The notes beneath the pieces are model-generated. The model saw only the letters and a program-made list of their open reading frames with translations, had not been told where the DNA came from and searched no databases. From Coriaria nepalensis (Eukaryota > Streptophyta > Magnoliopsida > Cucurbitales > Coriariaceae): a stretch of 64,000 nt of DNA. The stretch is from assembly GCA_027186245.1 (NCBI GenBank), contig CP114490.1:7820501-7884500 (forward strand), in the 5' to 3' direction. This document shows, in pieces, positions 26,101 through 40,215 of this stretch; within the stretch, counting starts at the first letter, position 1, and every line of letters begins with the position of its first letter. Made by a program: the position numbers and the translations under genes.

Positions 26101-29100
26101 AACTGGAAAATTGGTTGCCTTCATAATGGACACCCTTTCGATGTTCATCTGTAAAAATAGATATCTGTGGGATTCTGGTTCTCAGTGTATATTGCAGAAT
26201 TTACTATGGAGTATGAACAATTAACCCCGTTTGATTGATGATATCTCATTTTCTCTCTCTCTCCATTCTAATACTGTAGCTTGAGAAGTTATTTTTGTTA
26301 CTTGTCAGTTTCATATAAATATTGTTTGTCTTCTGTTTTAGAAAGGGAATTGTGATGATCCAAACATGTTTGTATAGATTTTTGTACTCATCTTTTAGAG
26401 TTGTTAGGAGGGTAAGGGGAATGGGGATTGGACCTCAAGTATGTCGGTCCATATAATATGACCACCTGAGCTTTCGATTATGGATACACTGCATCTCATA
26501 TGTATACTTCTATGTTATCATATGTACCAAAGTGAGATGCTACTTAATAGAAACAAAGTTAAATGTCTGTGATCCCATGTAATTGCAGGGTGGCTAAGTA
26601 TCAAGAAGCGAATCCTGCTGTATATACTATTGTTACATTCCCGTTTCTTTTTGCTGTCATGTTTGGTGATTGGGGGCATGGAATATGTTTGTTACTTGTA
26701 ACACTTTACTTCTTAGGCAGGGAAAGAAAGCTATCCAATCAGGTAACACAGTTGTGAAGTTATTTAATTAATAATTTTCTGTAGTGGAATCCAACATCTT
26801 GTGCTCTTCATTTTGCAGAAGCTTGGGGATATCATGGAAATGACTTTCGGCGGGCGCTATGTGATTATGCTGATGGCGATCTTTTCTATCTACACTGGTC
26901 TAATCTATAATGAGTTCTTTTCTGTCCCTTTTGAACTGTTTGGCCGCTCAGCATATGCATGCCGTGACCTTGATTGCAAGTATATGGCTAACCTTAAAAG
27001 CAACTTTACCATATACATATACATTCTTTTGTTTGCAACTTTACAATTTCTTTGTCATGTATATTTGGAATTGACAATAACATGGTTGCATGCTTCTGTT
27101 GTTGTTTCTCTTTTCTCTTACTTTCTTTCCTACAGAGATGCTACGACAGTAGGGTTAATCAAAGTGCGTCCCACCTATCCATTTGGTTTGGACCCTGTAT
27201 GGCATGGCAGTCGCAGCGAGCTTCCATTCCTCAACTCTTTGAAGATGAAAATGTCAATCCTTCTTGGGGTTGCACAAATGAACCTTGGAATCATCATAAG
27301 CTATTTCAATGCCAAATTCTTTAAGAATAGCATTAATATATGGTGAGTTTATTTCTAACTAGATCTTTTAGCCTTTTTCAAGCCTTAAATTAATGATTTG
27401 CATTGATGTGCATAATGTGAATACAAGACAATTTCATTCTGTAACTCTAAACTTGCAAGTACAATGAAGAGGTATAGCTGCCATTGTCTATCTTCTTATC
27501 ATTTGAGTATCCTTGCCTAAATCTTGATGTGATTTCCAGGTATCAATTTCTGCCGCAGTTGATATTTCTAAACAGTCTTTTTGGCTACTTGTCCCTCCTC
27601 ATCATCATTAAGTGGTGTACTGGTTCAAAAGCAGATTTATACCATGTAATGATAAACATGTTTCTGAGTCCCACTGATGATCTAGGAGAAAACCAGCTTT
27701 TTCCTGGCCAAAGAACCACTCAAGTATATCTTCTTCATTCTATTATTTTCGTATTGTTGAATATTCTGGATGCATTTCAGCATATCTTATTTCTTCCCTC
27801 TTGTGTACTAGCTTGTGTTGCTTTTGCTGGCCCTTATTGCTGTTCCCTGGATGCTTATTCCAAAGCCTTTTCTCTTGAAGAAACAGCACCAAGAGGTCCT
27901 CTTCTAGATTTCCTTCCAAAATCATGTATTTTACAGTAGTTCCATCCATTATTTATTTATTTGTGCCAAACTTTTGTCTCTCATCAGAGGCACCAAGGCC
28001 AATCTTATGTGCCACTTCAAGGAGCAGAGAATGAACTTTCATTGGATTCACATCATCATTCCAGTGGGCATGAGGAGGGGCATGGGGAGTTTGAATTCAG
28101 TGAAGTTTTCGTGCATCAACTTATACATACCATAGAATTTGTTCTCGGTGCAGTGTCTAATACAGCCTCATACCTTCGGCTATGGGCCCTGAGGTATGGT
28201 CCCAAATAATCAATTTTCTATAACAGCGTCAACCTAACTTGGCACTTTATGTACCAAATGTTTTCATGATTTTCTGAAGTCCTACATCAATAGATTGAAG
28301 TTAAATTGGATGTTTTTGTCCTTGTTTCCTGGTGTGTATAGGGAGTGTATGACATTGTTCTATGTTACATATAAATAGTCTGATTTTGAACTTATACGAC
28401 ACAAACCACCTAGTACTGTTGTTGAATTCGACCTAGGTTATTGACAAATAAGAGGGAAGAAAGGGAATCTGAGGTGAATTATCATAATGGTTGTTAATAT
28501 ATTATACATTGCACGTGCTACATTTAAATGGTCCAATTACTAGTTGGAACCTTTACTTCGTGCTAGTTGAGGTTTTAGTCTAGACACTAGGCGATGCAAT
28601 ATATGTGTGCTATTTTAAACATGATATAAGAAGGTTAATACTGCTTCTGATCTTGTTTCTTTATTCTTTTTCAGTCTTGCTCACTCGGAACTGTCAAGTG
28701 TATTTTACGAAAAAGTTCTTCTTCTGGCTTGGGGGTATGTTGCTTTATTTTATGATTCTTTTTGGCTCTTCCATTGTCACTTTAGGCAGTTTAATACTTG
28801 TGGGGAGGTATGGAATAGACTTACTACACTTGGGAACTATCCATACATTTACTCGGGGTGCATTTGGTTGAGAGTTCTAAGTTGACCCTTTAGAAAAACG
28901 GATAGAATTCATCTCCATTTTATTTTACTCTTAAGTACATTTGAGAAGATTGCAACCGTTGATTTACACTCAGATGCTTGGCGAGGCCCTCATGTGTTAG
29001 TGCATCAATGGTTGTGATTGATCTCAAGTGCACTTGAAAGGAAAATGAAATGAAGAGGAGTTGAATTTTCAGAATAACTGGCATCTTGAAAACTCTTGAT

Positions 29101-29473
29101 TTTCTGTGACAGTGTAATCAAGATTTAAATCAGATGGGATATAAACGCTAATGGACTATCTTGTCGGTCCAAACTGAATTTTAGACCTTAACTACCACTT
29201 CCAACCGTGAGCCAAAGCCAAAGGAAACTGATTATATAAACATATATTTTTTGCTCTTGTCTCTACAGATACAACAATTGGATTATCCTTATTGTGGGGT
29301 TAATCGTCTTTGTATTTGCTACCGTCGGAGTATTACTGGTGATGGAAACCCTAAGCGCTTTCCTTCACGCCCTTCGGCTCCACTGGGTGGAGTTCCAAAA
29401 CAAGTTTTACGAGGGAAATGGCTATAAATTCTTCCCTTTTGCATTTTCGCTGATCGATAATGAAGATGAGTGA
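20159..29473 (+). CDS. VHA-a3: V-type H+-ATPase subunit a, vacuolar isoform type
   Basis: This gene encodes the large membrane subunit of the V0 sector, which forms the proton half-channels. Coding exons: 20159-20308, 21186-21230, 21786-21905, 21980-22087, 22789-22899, 22991-23164, 24649-24786, 25124-25231, 25385-25492, 25617-25765, 26589-26742, 26819-26979, 27136-27342, 27540-27723, 27812-27895, 27988-28193, 28675-28734 and 29269-29473. Phases match throughout, giving 823 residues; Arabidopsis VHA-a3 is close to that. The cytosolic N-terminal half ([20 protein letters not shown]) is followed by a multi-span membrane half ([23 protein letters not shown]). The arginine needed for proton transport lies in [16 protein letters not shown], near residue 731. 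The N-terminus and the DNEDE-type C-terminus point to the tonoplast VHA-a2/a3 type, not the Golgi-network VHA-a1 type. The donor after exon 15 (GAG|GTCCTC) is weak but frame requires it. The a2 or a3 assignment is not resolved. Confidence 0.95.
22731..22745. repeat. Poly-C tract in VHA-a intron 4
   Basis: A run of 15 cytosines lies about 45 bases upstream of the acceptor at 22788. It is a simple repeat and prone to sequencing and length error. Confidence 0.8.
28899..29071. mobile_element. Foldback element in VHA-a intron 17
   Basis: The left half (from GATAGAATTC to AAGTACATTTGAG, then TTGCAACCGTTGAT) is an imperfect inverted copy of the right half (ATCAATGGTTGTGAT to CTCAAGTGCACTT, ending GAGTTGAATTTTC). 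Arms are about 65-75 bases with roughly 80% identity and a short loop near 28975-29010. This is typical of a foldback MITE. I found no clear target duplication. It lies inside an intron and does not touch splice sites. Confidence 0.55.
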
Positions 29474-29639
29474 TTGAAATGAGCTCAAGAATCTCGAGTT
29501 GTATGGGTGAAGGGAATGGTCGAAAATAATGGGAGGTAGTAGGAGTGAATATGGATCTATTTTGATTCTTTGTATTTGGATGTGATTAGGCGATCTGGAT
29601 AATATATGATACTTTTTATCTGTACAGGGAGTGGATTCA

Positions 29640-31310
29640 ATAGAGCCTACTCCTCAGTCTTTGCCTTCCCAATTTGTTTGTTTATTATCTGTCACTTGGC
29701 AAGAATAAGCAGTTCTTAGGTGAAGTTGCTGACTACTTATGTCATGGCAGGGGATATATATAATATTAAATCAGCTCTCTTTTATTTATTACATTATTCA
29801 TGGGAAAAACTTTTTTTTTTATTTTTTAAAGATTTTTTATTTTAATTTTCAGTGGGAGTACTTGCACGATTATTGCTCGTTATAATTTCAGGCTATGATG
29901 ATTACACTAAAATGCAAGTTAATGAAAAGATCTGAAGTCTTCATTTCAATCTTCTGGATGAGAGGGAGGTTTCAAATCCATTTCATTCTACTGATTTCCA
30001 ATTCGGACGATAAACCAGATCATAATTCCTTTATAATTTTAATCACACTTCTGATTTCTGATGCAATTTATATTCTGACATATTATGGGATGTTTGATTG
30101 CCTATAATTAAGCGGAACACCCATGTATAAAATGAGAGGAAAATACAATTTTGTGGCATCTCATAAGGATTTTATATTTGAGAGAATTTGGGCCGTTGGC
30201 CCAATGTTGGCCCAATTTAAAAAATGGAATTATAAGGATACAATTTTTAGAGAATTTGGACCATTGATCTATTAATTTTTTTTAAAAGAGTTTTGCTTCT
30301 TTTTTAGTTCATAATTTTGAAATATTAGGAAATTACTTTTATACCCTTAAATTTGAAATAAAAATAACCCAACGGTAACCAACGTAGAAAAGAAAAACCA
30401 CTCAAGTTTTACTCCGTGTCTTCTTAATTCATCATACTTCATCTTCTTCTTTTGAACCAGAAGATTCAAATTTTCAAAAGGAATCATGATTCATAGACTT
30501 TTCAGATGAAAAAAAGAGAGAAGAAACGGTGAAATATGAAGTCGCTAGAGGCAGCCGCGAACAATGGTCGAAAGTTCATCTATTTGGATGATGCGAGTAT
30601 ATATCCTTTTCACCTAACTACTTTTTGAATTTCAGAAATTAGGAATTTTTTTTTATTGAACGTCTGAGATTGTGAATAGTTTTGTAATTAGGGTTTTGTT
30701 TGATGATGATTTTACTAAAATTGGTGTGATTTCGATGATGAAATTACTTATAGATTTTGATTTTTATGTGTCTTTATTTTTTTGATTTCTTGATATCTCA
30801 TTAGTAAATGATATTGTTACTTAATTGTAGATGGTTTATGTGACTAGAGTTTTTTTTATATAATCATTTTATTGAAATTGATTGGATTTTGATGATAAAA
30901 TTAGTTGGATGATGAAAAGATACACAGAAAGAAAGGTCCCCTCCTAGTATGAAATATAAGTGTCCTCCAATCATAATTGCAACAAAAGCAATTTTAGCCA
31001 AAATAGCTTTTGCAAATAATCTTCGCTTTGAGCCCTTACTGGCAAAGGCCCTAACAATAGGGGTATTAGGAATGACAACAAATATCTTATTAGGTGTTGA
31101 TACTATTTTTGATTTATAATGACTTTTTTTTTTGAAAAATAAAAACAAGTGATTTCGCTATATTTTTTAATTACTTCTTTTTTTATGTATAATTAAATGT
31201 TTGTTATTTTTTGAATGTCTCTATTAATAGTATGATGAATTGGGTTATTAGTCTATTTTAATGTGTTTTGATCTGTGTATTGTTCTATTTATAGGTCAAT
31301 TTTTACAGTT
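29640..31310. other. Intergenic DNA between VHA-a and the tandem arrays
   Basis: No gene is firmly supported. A short plus-strand frame at 30542-30600 (MKSLEAAANNGRKF) is followed by a possible donor. A 56-codon open frame lies at 30949-31119 (MKYKCPPIIIATKAILAK), with hydrophobic stretches. They could be pieces of a decayed gene, but I recognise no family. The rest is AT-rich. Confidence 0.35.
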
Positions 31311-31319
31311 TTTTTTTTT

Positions 31320-31580
31320 CGATTTCTCTATGACTTACAAAACTTAAGATATAGAGAAATCAGGTAAATAAAAGCTATTTGTTTCTTTCACCTGATTTCT
31401 TAATATTTTACAAAACTTAAGACATCAAGTAATCGGGAAAAGAAAAACTCTATTCATTTCACCCGATTTCTCGATATCTTACAAAACTTAAGACATCGAT
31501 AAATTAGGAAAAGAAAAGCTCTATGTTCCTTTTATCCAATTTCTCAATGTTTTATAAAATTTAAGACATCAAGAAATTGG
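31320..31580. repeat. Short tandem array, about four units of ~77 bp
   Basis: The phrase TTACAAAACTTAAGA, or a close variant, recurs at about 31335, 31408, 31480 and 31550. Each is followed by ATCRAGAAATY and AGAAAAGCTCTAT-like sequence and a short T/C-rich stretch. The units are diverged. No protein is encoded. Confidence 0.65.
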
Positions 31581-31599
31581 GTAAATTTAATAAACAAAA

Positions 31600-32330
31600 A
31601 CTTACAAATGTTAAACCTTTCATTACCAAATGTCTTTATATCATTACTCAAAATCTAAATATTATATTTGAAATAATAAAGGTTGAATCGCTCACAAAAG
31701 AACATAAATATCAAACTTTTTTATGAAATCATAACACCTAAAAGTTATACTTACAACTACAAAAGTTGAATCTTTCATTATTTCGCCATAAGTTTGAATC
31801 TTTCTATCATTACCCAATGTTTAAAAATTATATTTGGAATCATAAAGGTTAGATCGGTCACAAAAGAATATAAGGGTTCAACTTTATATAAAACCCTAAT
31901 ACTTCAATGTTACACTTATAACAACAAATGTTGAATCTTTTATTATTTCACCATAAGTTTGGATTTTCCTATTATCACCTAATATCTAAACATTATATTT
32001 GGAACCATGAATGTTTAATATCTCACAAATGTTACATAAATGTCCAATATTTCTATGAAACCTTAATACTTAAAAGTTACACTTACAACCACAAAGGTTA
32101 AACCATTCATTATTTCACCATAAGTTTGGATCTTTATATCATTACCTAATAACTAAACATAATATTTAGAAACAAAAAGATTGAATCTCTTACAAAAGAA
32201 AAGGTCAATATTTCAATGAAACCCTAATACCTAAAGATTACACTTACAACTACAAAAGTTAAATATTTCATTACTTCAATAGAAGTTTTGATCTTTTATA
32301 TTAAACTCTAAAGTTTAAATATTTTATCTT
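31600..32330. repeat. Tandem array, four to five units of ~166 bp
   Basis: The phrase CTCACAAAAGAA, or a variant, recurs at about 31691, 31857, 32022 and 32189. Between the repeats, ACTTACAACYACAAA, TTATTTCACCATAAGTTTG and AACATTATATTTGGAA appear in the same order. The period is close to 166 bases. It directly follows the ~77-bp array, so the two may belong to one larger repeat region. Confidence 0.7.
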
Positions 32331-33640
32331 AGCCCCTAAAGTTTAGATCTTTCATTTTAAACCTAAAGCTTAAATTTCAGATCCTTCAAAGGTCTAACCT
32401 TTAGGGTTCAATAGATGAAAGATCTAACATTTAGCATCTAATCTCGATTGCTCAATGCCTCCTTTAACCAAAACAAACAAAACCCTAATGAACAAATACT
32501 AACCAACCAAAACCATTAAGTACAATCATTCATTCAATAAAATTACAGCAACTAACAAAAATAATTTAGTTTAACCACAACCACAACCACAACCAAAATT
32601 CTCATGAACAAATATCATTCATTTAAAATAACTAACATTCATTACAATTATATTTGCAAAGATTACAAAAAATCGCAATCTTCAAAATTCTCAAAGTAAC
32701 TACATTATCAATAATCAAAGGTCTAAATATCATTGATAAATGGCAAGTATGTCTCTCCTAGCAGGATCATGACGATTCTAAATTTTTTAATTTCCACATT
32801 TCCACTTTTTTTCCACTTACAAAACGATTCGAAAGTGTTATTAGAAACAAAATAAGAACAAAACATGTCCAAAATTTAAGGATTATCAATCAAAAGTTCA
32901 AAGATAGTTGAAAAACATATTACGAAGCTTACCAAAAGGAAACTCTTCATCTTCGATTAGGAACCTTGCAAATAGATCTAATCGAAATTTAGGTCCAATC
33001 AAAATGAAAAATGATGACAAACGGAGGAAAAATGCTTCTCATGGACATCTTGTGTGTTAGAGTATTTCTATAGCAATATAGGTTACCATTGCTTGGTTGG
33101 TAGGGAAAAGGGCATTAACCTATTTCACTCTTGTTTGTCAAGATAAGTAAGAAGATATTTTAAACATTCATATTTTAACTTAATTTCTTTTTTACTTTTT
33201 TTTTATGAAGAGCAGGCTAGTATTACTGAAAAAAAAAAAAAAAGAAGAAAATGCAGTTAGACTTTCAATTTTTTTCCTTCTTTATGCCCAATTACAAATA
33301 AACCCTTTATTTTTCCATTATGCCCAAAACAGTTACAATGATTTTCATATAAATTGTACAAATGAGTAAAATCCATATAAATCATACTCTTCCATCAAAT
33401 TTTCATATATATTTTTAATAAAGCGTATTATTTTATTTTCTATTATTTTATTTTACATATTCTCTTCTCACCTTTTATTTTACCTGTTCCCATTTCACTC
33501 TTTCGGCGATAAAAGTTTTACTTTTCCCTAGTGATTTAATCAAAGTTCATTATGCACGTGCATGGATTCAAGTTTGTTTCGGCAATCAAGCAAGCGTGCC
33601 ATAAAAGTTTTACTTTTCCCTATTGACAACCTTTCACAAA
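32331..33640. other. AT-rich intergenic DNA
   Basis: No coding region is supported. It has short direct repeats such as ACCACAACC (near 32575). The right end grades into the probable 3' UTR of the protease gene. Confidence 0.4.
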
Positions 33641-33925
33641 TTATAGGCCATGTAGTCATAAAATGGTATCATAAAAAGTAAGCCATCCAAACATCGCAAT
33701 AGGATTACAACATTGCTTGCCAGCGCTAGAAAACAGATCATGGCAAGAATCATAAGAACAACTAATTAAAACCATTCAGATTAATATTTCAGATTCACAT
33801 TTGACGAACAACTTGCAATCTAAGAAGGTCACCAGATTGAACTGCCATAAAAATGAAGCAATCTACACGCATATATACAGAGCATTTAGGGAATTAAACA
33901 ACATACAATTGACCTTTCAGGATAC

Positions 33926-36070
<2,145 letters not shown>

Positions 36071-36427
36071 GATCGCAAAAAAGATATTCGAGACGAAGCT
36101 CTGAAAAACAGCGCGGATTTAAAGAGAAAAAGGTCCTGGAATCGTTACGTTACCGTACAATCGCAAACAGAGCATTTCAGGTAAAGTGCTGATCTTAGCC
36201 GTAGATTTAGAGAGGTAATGGGGCCAGAAGGAAATGGATGGGAGGGATTGCTGTGACGGTTACGGTACGTGGTAGATGATTATTGCCAGAGGAGAATGTG
36301 CTTTACTTGGAGGAAAGGTAAGGTGAGGGAGCCAATGGGTGGTGGAGAGAGAGTTGTTATTGGTGTTGAAAGTTAGTTTTGGAAGTTTGGTTTGATTAGC
36401 AGATAAGGACTTTGTGCTTCTGTTTAT

Positions 36428-36498
<71 letters not shown>

Positions 36499-36770
36499 GT
36501 AATCTGTATACAGAAAACACAGCATCGAGTCTACTTGGAACTACATTACAAAAATAATTTTTTATTATTATCAAAATTAGCAATCAAATAGCGATTTTTT
36601 TGGGTAAAAAATATATATATATACTTTTTGTTTTCCTTTTTTGCCCTTTTAAGAAATTCAAATCTCCTAAAAATACTTGGAATCAAATCTTCAACCTTTA
36701 TTGTGGAAGTAATAGTAAATAGGTATTAACTAAATTTTTAAATACTTTGAATTTTGGAGTGTGCATTAAT
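36071..36770. other. RD19 promoter region with TA-rich microsatellites
   Basis: This is upstream of the minus-strand protease gene. A compound repeat of TA runs broken by GTATATA occupies about 36427-36498. A TTTAAA-like box near 36117-36122 could act as a TATA element, but the start site is unknown. No other gene is seen. Confidence 0.45.
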
Positions 36771-37965
36771 TTATTGATGCCGATTTGGGCCGGTAAAGAA
36801 TTCTCCACCTTTGTTATCAAGAAAGCTTCTTGTTCCTATGGGCCCAAGCAAGCCCAAGCAAGCCCAAGCAAAGAGAGCCTACATGTGCCCACGAGAGGCA
36901 CGGCTAGGCCTGCTCATGGTAGACTTAGCCTGTTGGGCCTACCTATGGCAGTCTTCATAATTTAAAGTTTTTAAGGTAGTCTCAAGTATTTTTTTCTTCT
37001 TTATTTTCTCACTTTTCTACTAAAGTTTTAAATTCCCTCCTCCCTCCCTTTTCTTTTTTCTCTATAAATACTCTCCTTTATCCCACATCATCTTCACACT
37101 TTAGTATATAAGTTAAGGTATTTAATTTTTTTTTTATCATTTTAAATTTCTTTTCATTTTAATTTTATGTTATTTTTTATTTAATTGCTTACACAATTTT
37201 TTTCATTTATATTGTTTTTTAATTAATTTTAATACATGAAATGGATCATCAAAATTATGACTCAGTGTTTTGATCATCAATTTGAACAAAATCTTTATAT
37301 CGACATGAATTCAAATTCACCGGTAATACCAAGTCCACCATCACGATTACTGAAAAATCAAGCCCATCTACCCCCGCAAAATCTTACAGTATATAATACT
37401 TGTTTAACCATACAACCAAATGGTTCTAAATGTAAGAAATGAACATCTGACACTTGGGATAATCTTGATCTTATTTTGAATAAAAATAAGAATGGCTAGG
37501 AACATTACCGGCACGCAGTGTAAGTTTTGTAGAGTTATTTAACCACATATCAAAAGGTGGAACTTGTCACTTGTATCGCCTTAAAAAAAAATCTAACTAG
37601 AGTTGTTGCAGGTTTACAACAAGCTTTGAATTTAAACCCTAATGGTAATATGGGTGTATTCTAGATGGTAATGTGTCTAGATCTATAGGCTTATAATATG
37701 ATTTCTATAGAATACTTGTTAGATTCATTCTTACTATTGATTGTCCTATTAATTTTGGTGATAATATTTATAAAGAATATATTAGTAGAGCATGTAACCC
37801 TCAATATAGAAGCATAAGTAGAACTACTGCTTGCTCCGACGGACTTGCATATTTTGAAAAATACCTTGTTCTAAAATATGAGTATGGTGATATTAATATT
37901 ACTTTTGGATTAACTTTTGATATCTAGAATGCTCGTTCCAAATCAAGTAAGCATCACATGCAAAT
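36770..37965 (+). mobile_element. Decayed hAT transposon, 5' part and transposase relic
   Basis: A GC-rich subterminal region (three copies of CCCAAGCAAG near 36843) is followed by a TATAAATA box at 37063. Broken coding sequence follows from about 37236. It matches the N-terminal BED zinc finger (SDTWDN) and then the central hAT transposase region (CPINFGDNI, then CNPQYRSISRTT, then ITFGLTFDI). Frameshifts and stops interrupt it several times. The relic stops near 37965, where gypsy-type integrase sequence begins. The termini are not resolved. Confidence 0.7.
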
Positions 37966-38235
37966 TTTAGTCGCAACGTATTACTTTACCAAAGGGGTGA
38001 AAGTAGTACTACTGAAGAAATTGACCCAACAGAAGTTCATTGAGTTCTTAAGAAAAAGGATTATTTATCCATTCAGAATCTCAGAGACCACTACTATCGA
38101 TAACGCTACCGTTTTCACTGGCGTTTTAGTAGCCGAGTTCGCCAAAGAACATGACTTCAACTTAGCCACTTCAACACCTTATTATGCATAGGCTAATGGC
38201 CTGGCCGAGCCAAATAATAAGGTGACATTTAAGAT
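37958..38235 (+). mobile_element. Ty3/gypsy integrase core fragment
   Basis: An open stretch of ~77 codons encodes a gypsy-type integrase core (VATYYFTKGVKVV, then FAKEHDFNLATSTPYYA), and AxANGLAEPNNK follows after a stop. The aspartate-bearing segments DYFTKW and TTDNG appear mutated (ATYYF, TIDNA). No LTR or reverse transcriptase of this class is nearby. It is an isolated piece joined to the hAT relic. Confidence 0.75.
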
Positions 38236-38780
38236 TGATCTCGATTGATCTGGATAGATAATCATGTATAGACAATCATATAGTTCATCACCTAATTGTT
38301 AGAGTGGCCAATCTCACAGTTAGTGGTATTAGTAGAACACCAAGATCAGGCGCTTAGTAGAGACTAAGGTTGCTAAACGTGACACTTAGATAATTCTCAA
38401 TGATAATTAATATTGACTCTTAATGAGAATTATATAGTAACTAATTTACGTGTGATCGTCAGACCTGAGAAACCATAGTTCCTTGAGTACAGAGCTTCAT
38501 GCTTTGATATCATTCCAATTAGTTCTAACTATGGGTAAACATGGGCTAAACTGTTGGGCATGAAGTGTTGTGAGAGAAAGTTGTGAGTGGTCAAGAGGGA
38601 ATCTATTGCTTCTATGTTGGGAAAATGTGTTATGGATTATATACTTTATTAAGATAATATAATTGTATGAGATGTAATTGCAAAGGTGTTTGCTACCTTT
38701 TATTTTATTATGATTGGCTATGGACATGCAAGAGTTATAATAAAATGATTGAGGAGTGAAGAATGAAAAACAATTAGGTA
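38236..38780. other. Spacer with probable LTR-derived sequence
   Basis: No coding region is supported. Short phrases such as GTTCATCACCTAATTG and CCATAGTTCCTTGAG recall LTR or leader sequence of plant retroelements. I cannot name the family or prove ends. Confidence 0.3.
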
Positions 38781-40215
38781 AAAGTATTTAGATATTTTGA
38801 TCATATCGAGGTGGTGAATACTTCAGTCACGAGTTTCTTAACTACCTAATGGAGAATGGTATAATCTCATAGCAGAATCCTCCTAGAACACCACAATTTA
38901 ATAGCGTCTCTGAGAGGAGAAATCAGACCCTATTGGAGATGGTTTTGTCTATAATGAGTTTTATTGATCTACCTTTATCGCTATAAAGATATTCCCTAAA
39001 AACTTCTGCTTACATAATTAACATGATACTTTCAAAGTCTATTTTTTTCGATAACATATGAGATATAGAAAGGCAAAAGTGCAAGCTTTAACCATATTTA
39101 CGTATGGGGCTGCCATGTTTATGTCAAGAAGCAAGAAGTAGAAAATTTAAAGGCGAGATCTGAGAAATATTATCTTGTGGGGTATCAAGCAAAACTTTAG
39201 GATACTACTATTTTCATCCCATTGAGTTGAAAATGTTTATTTCCAAACACATCATTTTCTTAGAGAATGAATTCCTTTTCAAGAAGAATAGTTAGAGCAA
39301 GATTGAACTTGATGAAGTTAATGATACAAAAAATGATATTCAGATCAATGATCCTTTGACCTCATAGCTTTCGGCTGAGGTACCTCTAAAAGAGGATGTT
39401 TTGATACCTCAGAGTACATAAAAGGTTCGTAGATCTAATTGAGTACCTAGTGGCTAGAGCATTTTGGATTTCTAGTAGAAAATCCTATTAATGGGTCAAT
39501 CATAAATGATGTTATTAATAGCTCAAAGTCTGAGAAATGGCTAGAAGCTATGAGTTCCGAAATAAATTTCATGTATGTCAACTAAGTATGGGACTTTGTG
39601 GATGCACTTTAAGGAATAATTCGTATAGGATGCAAGTGGGTTGCTGAGGTACCTCTAAAAGAAGATGTTGTGATACTTTAGAGTACACAAAAGGTTTGTA
39701 AATTTAATAGAGTGCCTAATGGCCAGAGCATTATAGATTTCTAATACAAAATCCTAATAATGGGTCGATCATAGATGAGACTATTAATAGCTCAGATTCC
39801 AAGAAATGGCTAGAAGCCATAAGATTCGAAACAGATTTCATGTATGCCAACCAAGTATGGGACTTTGTGGATGCACTTAAAAGAATAATTCCTATAGGAA
39901 TTTGTGGATGTACCTAAATGGAAATGTCGAAACCTATAAGGCTAATATAGTTGCAAAGTGTTATAGATAAAGAGAGGGAATTATTTATGAGGAAATCTTC
40001 TCACCCATTGCAATGACTAAATTCATTCAGATATTGCTTACAATTACAACATACCATGATTATGAGATCTGGAAAATGGACGTGAAAACAACATTCCTAA
40101 ATGGCTACCTCAAGGAAGATGTGTATATGATACAACCTGAGGGCTTCATGAACTACAAAAATACAAAGAAGTTGTGTAAGCTACAAATGCTCATATATTG
40201 CCTTAAACAAACATC
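38780..40215 (+). mobile_element. Ty1/copia relic (integrase to reverse transcriptase)
   Basis: Broken plus-strand coding sequence matches copia integrase (EYLSHEFLNYL, then RTPQFNSVSERRNQTLLEM), the linker, and the start of reverse transcriptase (EIWKMDVKTTFLNGYL at about 40065, then VYMIQPEGF). Stops interrupt most parts. A ~265-base segment is duplicated in tandem inside it (39374-39641 and 39642-39905). LTRs are not seen. Confidence 0.8.

Noticed and set aside
36427..36498. TA-rich repeat as a regulatory TATA cluster of RD19
   Set aside because: It lies more than 350 bases upstream of the start codon and is best read as a microsatellite.
37958..38191. The ~77-codon open frame as a host gene
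   Set aside because: Its content matches gypsy integrase, and it starts at a junction with a hAT relic.
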